From: Rhodococcus sp. 14-2470-1b
GTDB taxonomy: Bacteria; Actinomycetota; Actinomycetes; Mycobacteriales; Mycobacteriaceae
Direction: 5' to 3'
DNA: 64,000 nucleotides
Assembly: GCF_002259415.1 (NCBI RefSeq)
Contig: NZ_NPFY01000039.1
Span: 53,793-117,792, forward strand
Shown: positions 32,977-40,785 of the stretch, in pieces
Position numbering within the stretch: position 1 is the first letter of the stretch
Layout: the number at the start of each line of letters is the position of its first letter
Translations under genes and position numbers: made by a program
Notes under the pieces: generated by a model
Seen by the model: the letters and a program-made list of their open reading frames with translations, nothing else
What the model was told of the DNA's origin: nothing
Database searches by the model: none

Positions 32977-33027
32977 TCAGCCCAGCAGGCCGAGCCAGAA
33001 CCAAAGCTGCGAGAAGATCCAAGGCAT
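32977..33027 (-). CDS. 16-residue Trp-rich peptide frame
   Basis: Reads MPWIFSQLWFWLGLLG and stop. AGAAAGGAA lies about 10 bases before the ATG, a good ribosome site. Three of the sixteen residues are Trp and the rest mostly hydrophobic. It is followed at once by a strong hairpin and then the transfer operon. It could be a leader peptide whose translation controls readthrough, or a tiny membrane-active peptide. Translation is not proven. Confidence 0.45.
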   Translation of the reverse strand: MPWIFSQLWFWLGLLG

Positions 33028-33207
33028 CGGTCGTATTCCTTTCTGTCAGTGGAGGGGTGGGAGTGTGTTCGATGTCCCGGCGGGGGTCGCGCAGTTCGGC
33101 GCACGATGTGCGGTCGAAGCGTCACCGTGCGAGCCTCGCGCCGGTCCACCAAATGAGCTACGGCGCAGTCTCAGGAGTCGGACTGTCGCTGTAGCTCACG
33201 ATTTGGG

Positions 33208-33474
33208 TCAGGCGGCGTCGCCGAATGCGCGCGATCGGACGCCGGGCATGGTCTTCGAACCGTCCGTGGGTACACGGAACGTCGGATCAGCGTCGGTCCA
33301 TGTGCCCATGGGTTCGCCGGTCTCTTCGCACAAAAGAAGGTGCGTGGAATGCGGTGCCGAGGACAGGGAGCACACAGCGAGACCGACGACTCGGTCGTTC
33401 ATTGCGCTGCACTGGTCTCGTGGCATCTGTACGGCCGCTGAGACTTCAAGACTTCCTGAGTGAATGGACAGCAC
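33208..33474 (-). CDS. Possible small protein upstream of the transfer operon
   Basis: 88 residues from a GTG at 33474 with GGAG 8 bases upstream. The sequence has protein character (DRVVGLAVCSLSSAPHSTHL, LLCEETGEPMGTWTDADPTF). No family was recognised. The start codon lies inside a 29-bp inverted repeat, so its expression may be controlled by whatever binds there. A non-coding status cannot be excluded. Confidence 0.4.
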   Translation of the reverse strand: MLSIHSGSLEVSAAVQMPRDQCSAMNDRVVGLAVCSLSSAPHSTHLLLCEETGEPMGTWTDADPTFRVPTDGSKTMPGVRSRAFGDAA

Positions 33475-33501
33475 GTAGCGCTCCGTTCCGGGGCGCTACG
33501 T
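33473..33501. repeat. 13-bp inverted repeat at the start of the small gene
   Basis: ACGTAGCGCTCCG, a 3-base spacer and CGGGGCGCTACGT: 12 of 13 positions pair, and the odd pair is G:T. It overlaps the GTG at 33474 and lies between the transfer operon and the divergent regulator genes, so it could be an operator. Confidence 0.5.
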
Positions 33502-33767
33502 ACGTCGACGTCAGTTAGGCTGAGAATGCCCATGTAGACGCGACTACGGTCGCACCCCTGTCTGCTGGGTCGGCCCTCGTGGATGCGCCTTGCGGACGCC
33601 AATCAGCTACGCGCACCACGGGGGTTCTTCTTTGTTCGGGTCCTGTGCTAGACCTTACTTCGATAGTCCGGTTTAAACAACCTGTGATAACCAATCTGTT
33701 TTTCGACTACATTATGTGCTACCAGGAATAGGCGGGTGACATTGTGACTCACCGTGGAGTACCAGCG

Positions 33768-34211
33768 ATGAAGCGCCGCCTCCGTGGTTTCGATCCGAGC
33801 CGCCTGCGAGACGCCCGAGCCAGGGCCGGGCTCAGTGGCGCGGAGGTTGCTCGACGGGGCGGTATCGGAGCGTCGACCTACTCGCAGTGGGAGCAGGGAA
33901 AGGCGGATCCGGGCATCGCCGCACTTGCCCGCTGCCTCGCAGTGCTGCAAGTGGGTGTGACCGATGTGGTGATCGTGGACCCCAATGATGAGCACCTCGG
34001 AGACTTGCGGGTAGCTCGCGGACTTACGCAGGGTGATCTTGCTGGCAAAGTTCAGGTGAGCCCTCAGCACATCGGCGCACTCGAACGCGGTCATGTGAAG
34101 CTGTCGGACGCAATGGCCCGAAAGATCGCTAGCGCCCTTGGTTTCGAGGTGTCGCGTGTAGTTGCCTCCTTCGATCGCGTACGAAACCGACCGTCGGACG
34201 TGCTTCCGTGA
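33768..34211 (+). CDS. Double helix-turn-helix (XRE-type) regulator
   Basis: 147 residues from the ATG at 33768 (GGAG 9 bases upstream; a GTG at 33744 is also in frame). Two HTH_3 domains: RLRDARARAGLSGAEVARRG continuing GIGASTYSQWEQGKADP (about 11-50), and LRVARGLTQGDLAGKVQVSP with ALERGHVKLSDAMARKIASALG (about 80-125). It is the first gene on the plus strand facing the transfer operon and so the natural candidate for its repressor, in the manner of ImmR of ICEBs1. That link is inferred. Confidence 0.8.
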   Translation: MKRRLRGFDPSRLRDARARAGLSGAEVARRGGIGASTYSQWEQGKADPGIAALARCLAVLQVGVTDVVIVDPNDEHLGDLRVARGLTQGDLAGKVQVSPQHIGALERGHVKLSDAMARKIASALGFEVSRVVASFDRVRNRPSDVLP

Positions 34212-34482
34212 GGACTTTGATGGCAGGACGGCGTTCACGTCGCCAGTAGTCCGGTTCAGTGGCAGCTGAACGGAATCGCCTCGGTCGGTCATCAGTGGGC
34301 CGACCACCCTTCGCTGGACGTCCCGTGGATCCAGTCTTCTAGATTCACGAAACTCAACGCGCGATCTGATTGCGCCGTGTTTCGTCACGAGCGGAACACT
34401 ATGGTCCCTCTGAGCGATGGGCAAGTAGAAGTCAATTTCGAATGGATCACATGCCCTTGACCAGTGCGTTTGGTCCTGACCC
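34212..34482. other. Intergenic region before the second regulator
   Basis: No gene is supported. The 3' end leads into the repeat-containing promoter region; TTGACC-like hexamers already appear near 34457 and 34476. Confidence 0.4.
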
Positions 34483-34541
34483 GTTTATTGACCCTGCTCA
34501 GTTTATTGACCTTATGTTGACCTCGGCTCTAGGATGGATCA
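34483..34541 (+). promoter_or_regulatory. TTGACC repeats and likely leaderless promoter
   Basis: GTTTATTGACC occurs twice (34483-34493 and 34501-34511), followed by GTTGACC (34516-34522). TTGACC at 34506-34511 is followed after 18 bases by TAGGAT (34530-34535), and six bases later comes the GTG at 34542, so transcription would start at or next to the start codon. The repeats may also be operator sites. Confidence 0.55.
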
Positions 34542-35186
34542 GTGACGCAAACGGGACACCCACTATGGTTTGCCACCTGCGTCAGCTCTCGCAGAAAGCA
34601 ACGGAACCTCACGATCACGGGGTTACGCGAAGCAGGTGGGCCTACAAAGCCCGTTGTCCTGATGGCTGAACGCGGCGAGCTCAACAACCCGCGGCCGAGC
34701 ACCTTGCAAAAGTTCGATACCGGTCTGAGTTGGAAGCCCGGAAGCGCTGCAAATGTCTATTGGGAAAGTGCGCAGCCGGTTGTGTTGGGGCGAGCACCGT
34801 ACAAGGCCGGTGCTGGGAATGTCACGGTCGGGCTCGACCCTCTGACTAAATTGCTCGCGGCCCAGAGGGACATGCACAGAGAGGTCGCTGGCTTGGAAGA
34901 CCGCACCTCAGGAGTCGCTGATTTGCGGGTAGCACTCAAGAAACTGGACGTTGCAGTTTCTGCCATCGCCGGGTCCTTCGTCACCGAGACGTTGGAACGG
35001 AATCATGGCCAGCACCACAAGGCAATTGATTCCGCAATCGCGGCACTACTAGAGCCTCCTGTCGATTACGACGATCCAGAACGCGAGGAAAAGCTCTACC
35101 GCCGTTGGCTTTACGGCAGTCCAATCGAAATTGACCAAGCAACAGCCCAGCGTTTCGCGCGCCGTCTAAGAGATAGTCGCCGCTAA
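34542..35186 (+). CDS. Mycobacteriales-type HTH regulator
   Basis: 214 residues. The N-terminal HTH-like region contains CVSSRRKQRNLTITGLREAG, then GGPTKPVVLMAERGEL and PRPSTLQKFDTGLSWKPGSA. This is a pattern of actinobacterial XRE-type regulators in which RPSTLxKFDxxLxWxPGSA closes the domain. The rest is helical with a coiled-coil-like segment (REVAGLEDRTSGVADLRVAL). It probably has no 5' untranslated leader. It starts a tight four-gene run (18-47 bp gaps, then an ATGA overlap). Confidence 0.7.
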   Translation: MTQTGHPLWFATCVSSRRKQRNLTITGLREAGGPTKPVVLMAERGELNNPRPSTLQKFDTGLSWKPGSAANVYWESAQPVVLGRAPYKAGAGNVTVGLDPLTKLLAAQRDMHREVAGLEDRTSGVADLRVALKKLDVAVSAIAGSFVTETLERNHGQHHKAIDSAIAALLEPPVDYDDPEREEKLYRRWLYGSPIEIDQATAQRFARRLRDSRR

Positions 35187-35204
35187 ACTGAGAACGGAAC
35201 GAAC

Positions 35205-35648
35205 ATGCCCAAGGTAACGCCACCTCTGCACGTGAGAATTAACAAACTGTTCGAGACGAACCACACCGCCGACAACCCGGAGTTCAGCAATGCCGTCGTC
35301 GCAGAGGCGGTCTCCAGCTTGTTGGGACGACCTGTTCTCGAGACGGATATAGCAGAGTTACGTGCTGAAGCCGGTTTGCGATTCGTCGACGGCGACTTGG
35401 TTCATGCTCTCGCTGAGTACTTCGAGGCCCCTGCCTCCTTTCTCGCGAACAAGTGGGACAACACCGCGGAAAGTTACGACCGCGAATTGTCGGTGCTGAC
35501 CCAGCTACGCGATTCCGGCGTTCAGCTACTTGCGATGCGCGACGGAGGCGCGATGAGCGCCGAGGACCTCATGAACATCCTCGAACAACTTCCTGACCAG
35601 CCCAAAGGCGAGGAATCCGATACAAGCGGTACCAGGAGTAACGTGTAG
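35205..35648 (+). CDS. EspR-like HTH regulator
   Basis: 147 residues. VRINKLFETNHTADNPEFSN, AVVAEAVSSLLGRPVLETDI and LVHALAEYFEAPASFL follow the layout of the EspR/Lsr2-associated regulators of mycobacteria (LxxLFxTV..P.....YSNxEVAxAL...TxxYLxxLRxG..NP...TLxxLAxFFGV), although the recognition-helix motif is weak (IAELRAEAGLRFVDGDL). EspR-like proteins bind many sites and bridge DNA. The C-terminal segment is acidic. Cotranscription with the metalloprotease gene is likely (47-bp gap). Confidence 0.65.
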   Translation: MPKVTPPLHVRINKLFETNHTADNPEFSNAVVAEAVSSLLGRPVLETDIAELRAEAGLRFVDGDLVHALAEYFEAPASFLANKWDNTAESYDRELSVLTQLRDSGVQLLAMRDGGAMSAEDLMNILEQLPDQPKGEESDTSGTRSNV

Positions 35649-35695
35649 CGCCGTTCATCGTTTTCGGTTGCAAAGGTCGGAGGGAGTCGGGACCC

Positions 35696-36211
35696 GTGAG
35701 GCAAGAGAGCCAGATTCAGTCGGCTGTGCGACGCATCGCAGCGAACATGCCGTCGGATGAGCCGTGGTCGCGTCACAAGTTCATCGACCTGATTGCGGAG
35801 GAACGTGATCGACCGATCGTCCTGTGGCCCGTCGAGTCGGCACTGCTGAGCCGTGTGGGCCTGACCGGCACCCTCTGCGGGTTGTGGGTTGCGCGCAAAC
35901 AAGACGACTTCATCGTGTACGGGTCCGACGTCGCCGAGTATCAAGCAGACCAAGTCATCGGTCACGAGGTAGGTCATATGGTGCTTTCGCACACCGGCCT
36001 TCCAGAGTCCGAGCACAGTAGGGCCATGCTCAGGGTGTTGTTGCCTCACGTCTCGGAGCGAACAATCGAAAACGTACTGGGTCGTGACAGCTTCGAAGAT
36101 GACCAGGAAGCCGCCGCCGAGTCCTTCGCCGACCACATCATGGTCGAGGCGATGGTCAATCGAAATCGACGCCAGTCGCCCCTCCGCTCGACCTTCTTCA
36201 GGGCGAAATGA
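35696..36211 (+). CDS. ImmA/IrrE-like zinc metalloprotease
   Basis: 171 residues from a GTG with GGAGGG about 12 bases upstream. The zinc site is HEVGHMVLSH (His90, Glu91, His94), and Glu142 in EAAAESFADHIM is the likely third ligand, as in the ImmA/IrrE family. ImmA of ICEBs1 cleaves its repressor ImmR to switch on conjugation, and IrrE/PprI cleaves DdrO after DNA damage. HTH genes lie directly upstream and a membrane protein gene overlaps downstream (ATGA), so a signal-controlled protease acting on one of these regulators is a reasonable model. Confidence 0.78.
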   Translation: MRQESQIQSAVRRIAANMPSDEPWSRHKFIDLIAEERDRPIVLWPVESALLSRVGLTGTLCGLWVARKQDDFIVYGSDVAEYQADQVIGHEVGHMVLSHTGLPESEHSRAMLRVLLPHVSERTIENVLGRDSFEDDQEAAAESFADHIMVEAMVNRNRRQSPLRSTFFRAK

Positions 36212-37365
36212 CCTCCCCCGTCCCAGCGTGGATCTCGTGGCCGATCATCGTACTGATGGCGCTGACGTTGGTGGTGCGCGTCGCGTGGCTCAACTCGTCG
36301 ATCATCGACAGGCTGACTACACGGTCGCTGGTCATCGGATGGTTCGCGTTAGTTCTCCGTGAAAGTGCGGTCCAAGACGCAATCAGGCATCTACCGAAGC
36401 CGCTAGGCGACGTCGCTCTGTTTCAGCAGCTCACGTTCTGTTGCATCGTCATGGTTGTCATGGCCATCTACGGCATGTCGCGGTTATGGGTGGGGTCCGA
36501 CCCTTCGGCTGTGTGGAAGCGCCAGCGGGTCTACGACGCGGTTGGACTTGCTCTCAGTGCCGTCATCCTCATTTCCGGCACACCTTCCCGGAAGGCCGGT
36601 GAGCTAGTCGATCAATACTTGGGCTGGCCGGCAGTCGTCTTGTGGACCGCCTTCTACGCCCCGATTCTGTTCGTCGCAGTTGCTGTCATGAGGATCTTCT
36701 TACGCGAAGCTCGACATCCCGACACCGCGGTCCGTGAGAAAGCACTCTATGGCTTGGCGATTGCAATTGCGGTCGGTCTCGCGCTTGTTGCGGTGAGTAC
36801 GCCTGTTCTCACGTTTCAGGAAGTCTTGACAGGCTCTGGGTCGGCGGATCCAGAGATGCATGTGAAGGCCCTAACTTTCTTCCTCGCGGTTGCTGGATCA
36901 CTGATCATGGGTGCGGTTCCGGTTGTCGCAGTACTGCGGGCAAAGCTAGGACAGGACCGAATCAGCAGGAACTTGAAGGAGATCGAGCGTCTGTGGCAAG
37001 ACATGACCGATCAGTTCCCCGAGGTCAGGACAACCGACAGTCGACAGTCCCAGTCCGATCCTGCGATGAAGCTGCACAGGAAGATCATCGAAATTCACGA
37101 TGCAGCACGCAGGCTCAGCAAGTGGAACGCATCCACGTTGTCCACTGAATCGGACCCGCTTCAACTAAATGCGGAGGGTATTGCAGCAGAACTTGCTCAG
37201 GCTTACGCCGCTAAAGCCACTGGTCAGGTGCCTCCGGAACGCTACGAGCTATTGATGGTGCTGGCGCAGCGCTCCGGGGCTTACGACCTCACCGCGACGA
37301 GCGATGACTTGGTCGACGTTGCCAGGGTTTGGCGAAAGCTACGCCGGCACAGCGTGATGTCCTGA
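36208..37365 (+). CDS. Polytopic membrane protein (MAB_1171c/DUF6545-like)
   Basis: 385 residues, coupled by ATGA to the protease gene. Seven hydrophobic helices cover residues 8-245 (IVLMALTLVVRVAWL, ALFQQLTFCCIVMVVMAIYG, VYDAVGLALSAVILIS, AVVLWTAFYAPILFVAVAVM, ALYGLAIAIAVGLALVAVST, FFLAVAGSLIMGAVPVVAVL). A cytoplasmic helical domain follows, with LKEIERLWQDMTDQFPEV, MKLHRKIIEIHDAARRLSKW and a C-terminal AYDLTATSDDLVDVARVWRK. The 7-helix sensor-like layout fits the MAB_1171c/DUF6545 family. A receptor role controlling the protease is inferred. Confidence 0.7.
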   Translation: MTSPVPAWISWPIIVLMALTLVVRVAWLNSSIIDRLTTRSLVIGWFALVLRESAVQDAIRHLPKPLGDVALFQQLTFCCIVMVVMAIYGMSRLWVGSDPSAVWKRQRVYDAVGLALSAVILISGTPSRKAGELVDQYLGWPAVVLWTAFYAPILFVAVAVMRIFLREARHPDTAVREKALYGLAIAIAVGLALVAVSTPVLTFQEVLTGSGSADPEMHVKALTFFLAVAGSLIMGAVPVVAVLRAKLGQDRISRNLKEIERLWQDMTDQFPEVRTTDSRQSQSDPAMKLHRKIIEIHDAARRLSKWNASTLSTESDPLQLNAEGIAAELAQAYAAKATGQVPPERYELLMVLAQRSGAYDLTATSDDLVDVARVWRKLRRHSVMS

Positions 37366-37405
37366 TCGAACCGCTCGTCACTTGTGCCAGCGAGCCGCGC
37401 ACACG

Positions 37406-38077
37406 CTAAGACCGTGGTGTGGCTCTCGGGTCTTCGGCAACGAAAAGAGCGACATTTCCGATCATATCGACCTTCACATGCTCGAACCGACTGTTGAGTG
37501 CCTTCTCCAGTCCCGGTAGATCGTCGTGCCAATTGCCGAACGCACCAATCTTGTTGTACGCCGTCATCAGTGCTTTGCCGAATAGGGTGTATCGCTGATC
37601 GACTCCGATCACGGTTGATCCAAACAGCACTCCCCCGGGCTTCAACTTCTCGGCAAGATTGTCGAAGGCTGCGGCCTTGGTCGACCAGTCGCCTGGTAGG
37701 CAGTGCAATACGTAGTTGAGAGATATCGAGTCGAACGCTTCGACGTTCTCGGCGAAGGGTTCGAGTACGTCTTGCTCGATCAGAGTGGTGGGTATTTGGA
37801 GTCGAGACGCGGTGTGCTTGAGCGAATTCGGGCTGAGATCCGAAAGCGTGAGATCGACTTCAGCTGGTATATCTGCGTTGGCGAGCAGCCAACCTGATCC
37901 GGGCCCGACCTCGAGGTGTCTGTGTCCGATGCGACCGTTGTAGAGGTCGAGGAAGTTCTGTCGGTTGCAGCGCCAGGCGTAGCTGTTCGATAGCCGCATG
38001 ACCCAGAGGTCGTAGACACTCAAAAAGAGATTGCTGCTGTACGGAGCCGCCCCCGCTTGGGTCGTATCAGATGTCAT
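37406..38077 (-). CDS. Class I SAM-dependent methyltransferase
   Basis: 223 residues with AAGGAA before the ATG. The SAM-binding motif I is HLEVGPGSGWLL (about 53-64), followed by VDLTLSDLSPNSLKHTASRL, IEQDVLEPFA and SLNYVLHCLPGDW (post-motifs), and LAEKLKPGGVLFGSTVIG. The N-terminal LFLSVYDLWVMRLSNSYAWR is an alpha cap typical of small-molecule methyltransferases. It converges on the membrane-sensor gene. If the sensor reads a small methylated molecule, this enzyme could make it; that pairing is a hypothesis. Confidence 0.78.
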   Translation of the reverse strand: MTSDTTQAGAAPYSSNLFLSVYDLWVMRLSNSYAWRCNRQNFLDLYNGRIGHRHLEVGPGSGWLLANADIPAEVDLTLSDLSPNSLKHTASRLQIPTTLIEQDVLEPFAENVEAFDSISLNYVLHCLPGDWSTKAAAFDNLAEKLKPGGVLFGSTVIGVDQRYTLFGKALMTAYNKIGAFGNWHDDLPGLEKALNSRFEHVKVDMIGNVALFVAEDPRATPRS

Positions 38078-38323
38078 CGGGTCGAAGTTCCTTTCGGAGT
38101 GTGTGAGCCAATCCCCCGCGTGGCCACCACGCGGTGAGGAGTCTGCCTTACTGCGGCCTTAGAAGACATGGCGGATCGGGAGTCAGCGTCACACGTCCCG
38201 ACTGTCCAGTCAGATCACACTGATGTAATTCGCTGCAACGCTCTCGGCGTGTCACGGCGCTTCGAAAATGATTCTGGTTCAGGATGGACTCCGGTTGGGA
38301 CCGAAGACGAAGGAGGCCGTGCC

Positions 38324-38536
38324 ATGCCGATGCCCAGTAAGGGTGACCGGACGTCGCTGACTGTCCGACTGCCGTCAGAGCTGATTGACACGCTCAAGGC
38401 ACAGCGGAGCTCGGCTGGCGCTACGTCTCTGAGTCAGTACGTTGCCGATCTTATTGCGATTGCTAGTGACCGGGAAGATCTTGCGCGCGAGCTCAACCGC
38501 GCACAAGAGCAGGGGGTGTTGCCGTTGACTGCGTAG
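38324..38536 (+). CDS. Ribbon-helix-helix-like DNA-binding protein
   Basis: 70 residues from the ATG at 38324 with AGGAGG 7 bases upstream; the open frame further back lacks a ribosome site. RTSLTVRLPSELIDTLKAQR, then SLSQYVADLIAIASDREDLA is the CopG/Arc-type strand-helix-helix. Such proteins repress plasmid replication genes or act as antitoxins. The replication gene follows 140 bp downstream, beyond a hairpin, so copy-number control is possible. No toxin gene is adjacent. Confidence 0.72.
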   Translation: MPMPSKGDRTSLTVRLPSELIDTLKAQRSSAGATSLSQYVADLIAIASDREDLARELNRAQEQGVLPLTA

Positions 38537-38606
38537 CTGTCTTGACCCTTAACCGACGTTTGGGTCATACGACCAACTGAATCTGCGCAGCACTTTGAGA
38601 TGACAA

Positions 38607-38634
38607 AAACCCCCGGCGTGCGGGCCGAGGGTTT
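38607..38634 (+). terminator. Hairpin between the RHH gene and the replication gene
   Basis: AAACCCCCGGC and GCCGAGGGTTT form an 11-bp stem with one G:T pair and a 6-base loop. It lies 71 bp after the RHH stop and just before the replication gene, so it may terminate the former or attenuate the latter. Confidence 0.7.
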
Positions 38635-38675
38635 CTGAAGTCAGAGAAGCGAGTGACTAACTCGCAACTCGTTCC

Positions 38676-40580
38676 GTGTTGCTCTTCCCCGAAGGGACTG
38701 TCTTGGCGGACATGTCTCAGGGTACATCGTGCCCTGAAGTAGGTACAAGATTGAATGCTCGTGTCGTCCATCCGGATGCGACTGCGGACCGGCTGTGGCA
38801 TCGATTCGCACCGGCCATTGCTGCGCGCCGATCGATGCGTCTTTTCGACCCGACGACGCGTAAGTACGTGTCCGCGGGGCCGTTGACGGTCAAAAGGCCG
38901 GCTCTGCCTTCAGCTGTGCCGCTGTTTTCACGCGGGCGCGCCGGCATTGTCGCCCTGGACTTCGACACCAAACACCACGGCCACGCCTCCGTTGTCGCCG
39001 ACGTAGTGCGTCTGATGGCCTGGTTGGCCGAATGCGGTGGCCGCGCAGTCGTCGACGAATCGACCAGCGGCGGCCGACACGTGCTGATACCGCTGGCACC
39101 GGGAAAAACAGTCACCGCTGACGAGGTCCGGCCGTTGTTGCGCCTTCTCTCGGCGCGACTTCCCACTTTGGACATCACACCGATGACCAACCACAAAAGC
39201 GGATGTATCACCGTGCCGGGCTCGCAGTGCAAAGAAGGTGGCTACCGCACCCTCGTCGACCTCGACCCGGCGACAGCGTCCGACATCCTGACCGTCGGGT
39301 CCGATGCCGGCACACTCCAGCGCCTCGAAGCCCTGCTCGGAGGAACGGGCCGAGCGATCACCAGCCCAATCGACACTCACATCCGAGCCGAGACATCGGC
39401 AGAACGCGTCCTCGGCAGTAGTGATGACGCCCGGCTGCATCCGCGTTTCTGCCGCTCCACCCCTCCGCCGCGCTGCGTCCTCGACTTCGCCAGCACCGGC
39501 CGCATCGATACCCGCCGTTGGCCTTCACGCTCGGAAGCACGCCAGTCCGTCATCACCCACGCCGTCCTCGCCGGAGCCAGCGCCACCGACATCCTCACCC
39601 GCGTCGCTGAACCTGCCTGGGCGGGTGTACGTGCCGCATACGCCCGCTACGCCGACCCCGAACGCGCCATCCGCCGCGACACTGCCCGCGCCCTCGACTG
39701 GGTCGCATCGACAGTTCCCGATCTAGTCCGGGATACCGGGCACAAGATAAAGCACACAGGGGGTACTTACGATCCGGTACTTCGTTCATGGCTTACCCAC
39801 GCTCAAACCTGGGTCGCTTCCGAGTTTGTTCATCGGCGAGATCGATGGACTACCCATGCAGTCGTTCAAGCCTTGGCGTGGGCTGCGGCAGTCTCTGGGC
39901 AGATCGTTGAAGGTGTTCCCACTGTCGGTGTCGGTGGGCGGTCACTGTCCATCGCCGCCGGCATGCTCCCGGAAACTACGGTGTGGTCCGTCCTGGAGCG
40001 GCTGCGGGACATGGAAGGGTCGCCTCTGTTGCTGATCGAGCGTGGGGTGGGTCAGAACCCCGATCGGTACGCGCTGGTGCCCACACACGCTCGACGGGCG
40101 ACGACGATCGACACCCTCACAGGCTCAGCTGAGGTCGAATCGGTACACCCGGCCTGGAGCATCATCGGATGGCGTCACCGCATCCTCTACGACGCAGTCG
40201 TCGCCGCAGCAGAACCTCAGACCCCGGATGAGTTGTTCACCGTCGTCGGGGTCGGACGCACGAGCGGGTACGAGGCGTTGCTGGATCTGCGCGTCGCCGG
40301 TCTGCTCACGGTCGAGAACGCCCACATCGGTGTCGGGCCGGTCGAACTCGACGACATCGGCCATCGTCACGGCCTCACATCGGCCGTCCGTACTCGCATC
40401 GTGCGCCACCGCGCCGAACGCATCGTCTGGCGAGAATGGCTCGCAGCCCGAGAGGAAGCACGCACCCCGCCCGAGCCCGATCGGTCGGTGTTCGCGATTG
40501 CTGACGATCACCCGGCCGACCCGCCCGACCACGACTACATCCTGGCCGTGATGGATACCGGGCCGCCAGACCCGTTCTGA
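38676..40580 (+). CDS. Primase-type replication initiator (AEP superfamily)
   Basis: Up to 634 residues; the GTG at 38676, a TTG at 38703 after GAAGGGA and an ATG at 38712 are all possible starts. The archaeo-eukaryotic-primase core shows AGIVALDFDTKHHGH (Asp95, Asp97) and ESTSGGRHVLIPL (about 129-139), the DxD and sGxH motifs. A central helical region follows, then a winged-helix-like C-terminal part (TPDELFTVVGVGRTSGYEAL and LRVAGLLTVENAHIG). This is the layout of Rep proteins on actinobacterial plasmids. No iterons were recognised nearby. It is the main evidence that the region can replicate by itself. Confidence 0.72.
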   Translation: MLLFPEGTVLADMSQGTSCPEVGTRLNARVVHPDATADRLWHRFAPAIAARRSMRLFDPTTRKYVSAGPLTVKRPALPSAVPLFSRGRAGIVALDFDTKHHGHASVVADVVRLMAWLAECGGRAVVDESTSGGRHVLIPLAPGKTVTADEVRPLLRLLSARLPTLDITPMTNHKSGCITVPGSQCKEGGYRTLVDLDPATASDILTVGSDAGTLQRLEALLGGTGRAITSPIDTHIRAETSAERVLGSSDDARLHPRFCRSTPPPRCVLDFASTGRIDTRRWPSRSEARQSVITHAVLAGASATDILTRVAEPAWAGVRAAYARYADPERAIRRDTARALDWVASTVPDLVRDTGHKIKHTGGTYDPVLRSWLTHAQTWVASEFVHRRDRWTTHAVVQALAWAAAVSGQIVEGVPTVGVGGRSLSIAAGMLPETTVWSVLERLRDMEGSPLLLIERGVGQNPDRYALVPTHARRATTIDTLTGSAEVESVHPAWSIIGWRHRILYDAVVAAAEPQTPDELFTVVGVGRTSGYEALLDLRVAGLLTVENAHIGVGPVELDDIGHRHGLTSAVRTRIVRHRAERIVWREWLAAREEARTPPEPDRSVFAIADDHPADPPDHDYILAVMDTGPPDPF

Positions 40581-40785
40581 CGCAATGTGTACCGGCCACC
40601 AACCTGGGGCAGACGCGGGCACGCCGGTCGTGTTCGCATTGCGCGCTCTCGCCCGCCCACCGCGCGGCTGAATGGTGCAACGCCGAACCTAACTGGATTC
40701 TTGGAATGACGTCGCTGTGTGATGCCGGTGCTGCACGATCCGTCGACATGCTCGATTTCGACCCAGTCGCCGTTGGCTGTCGAGA

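Larger units (their letters stand above)
32920..33028 (-). promoter_or_regulatory. Nested inverted repeats around a short peptide frame at the head of the transfer operon
   Basis: An outer pair, GATGCCTTGG at 32920-32929 and CCAAGGCATC at 33019-33028, encloses an inner 16-bp perfect hairpin at 32932-32970. On the transcript of the minus strand, the first outer arm covers the start codon of the short frame at 32977-33027. Pairing it with the second arm would hide that start. The arrangement fits an attenuator or riboregulator; an origin-of-transfer-type structure is an alternative. Confidence 0.5.

Noticed and set aside
33111..33175. tRNA-like segment on the minus strand (TAGCTCATTTGGTGGA followed by a TTCGACC-like loop)
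   Set aside because: The D-arm resembles tRNA, but no 7-bp acceptor stem, anticodon stem or T-stem pairs up, so it is not called as a tRNA gene; at best a degenerate remnant.
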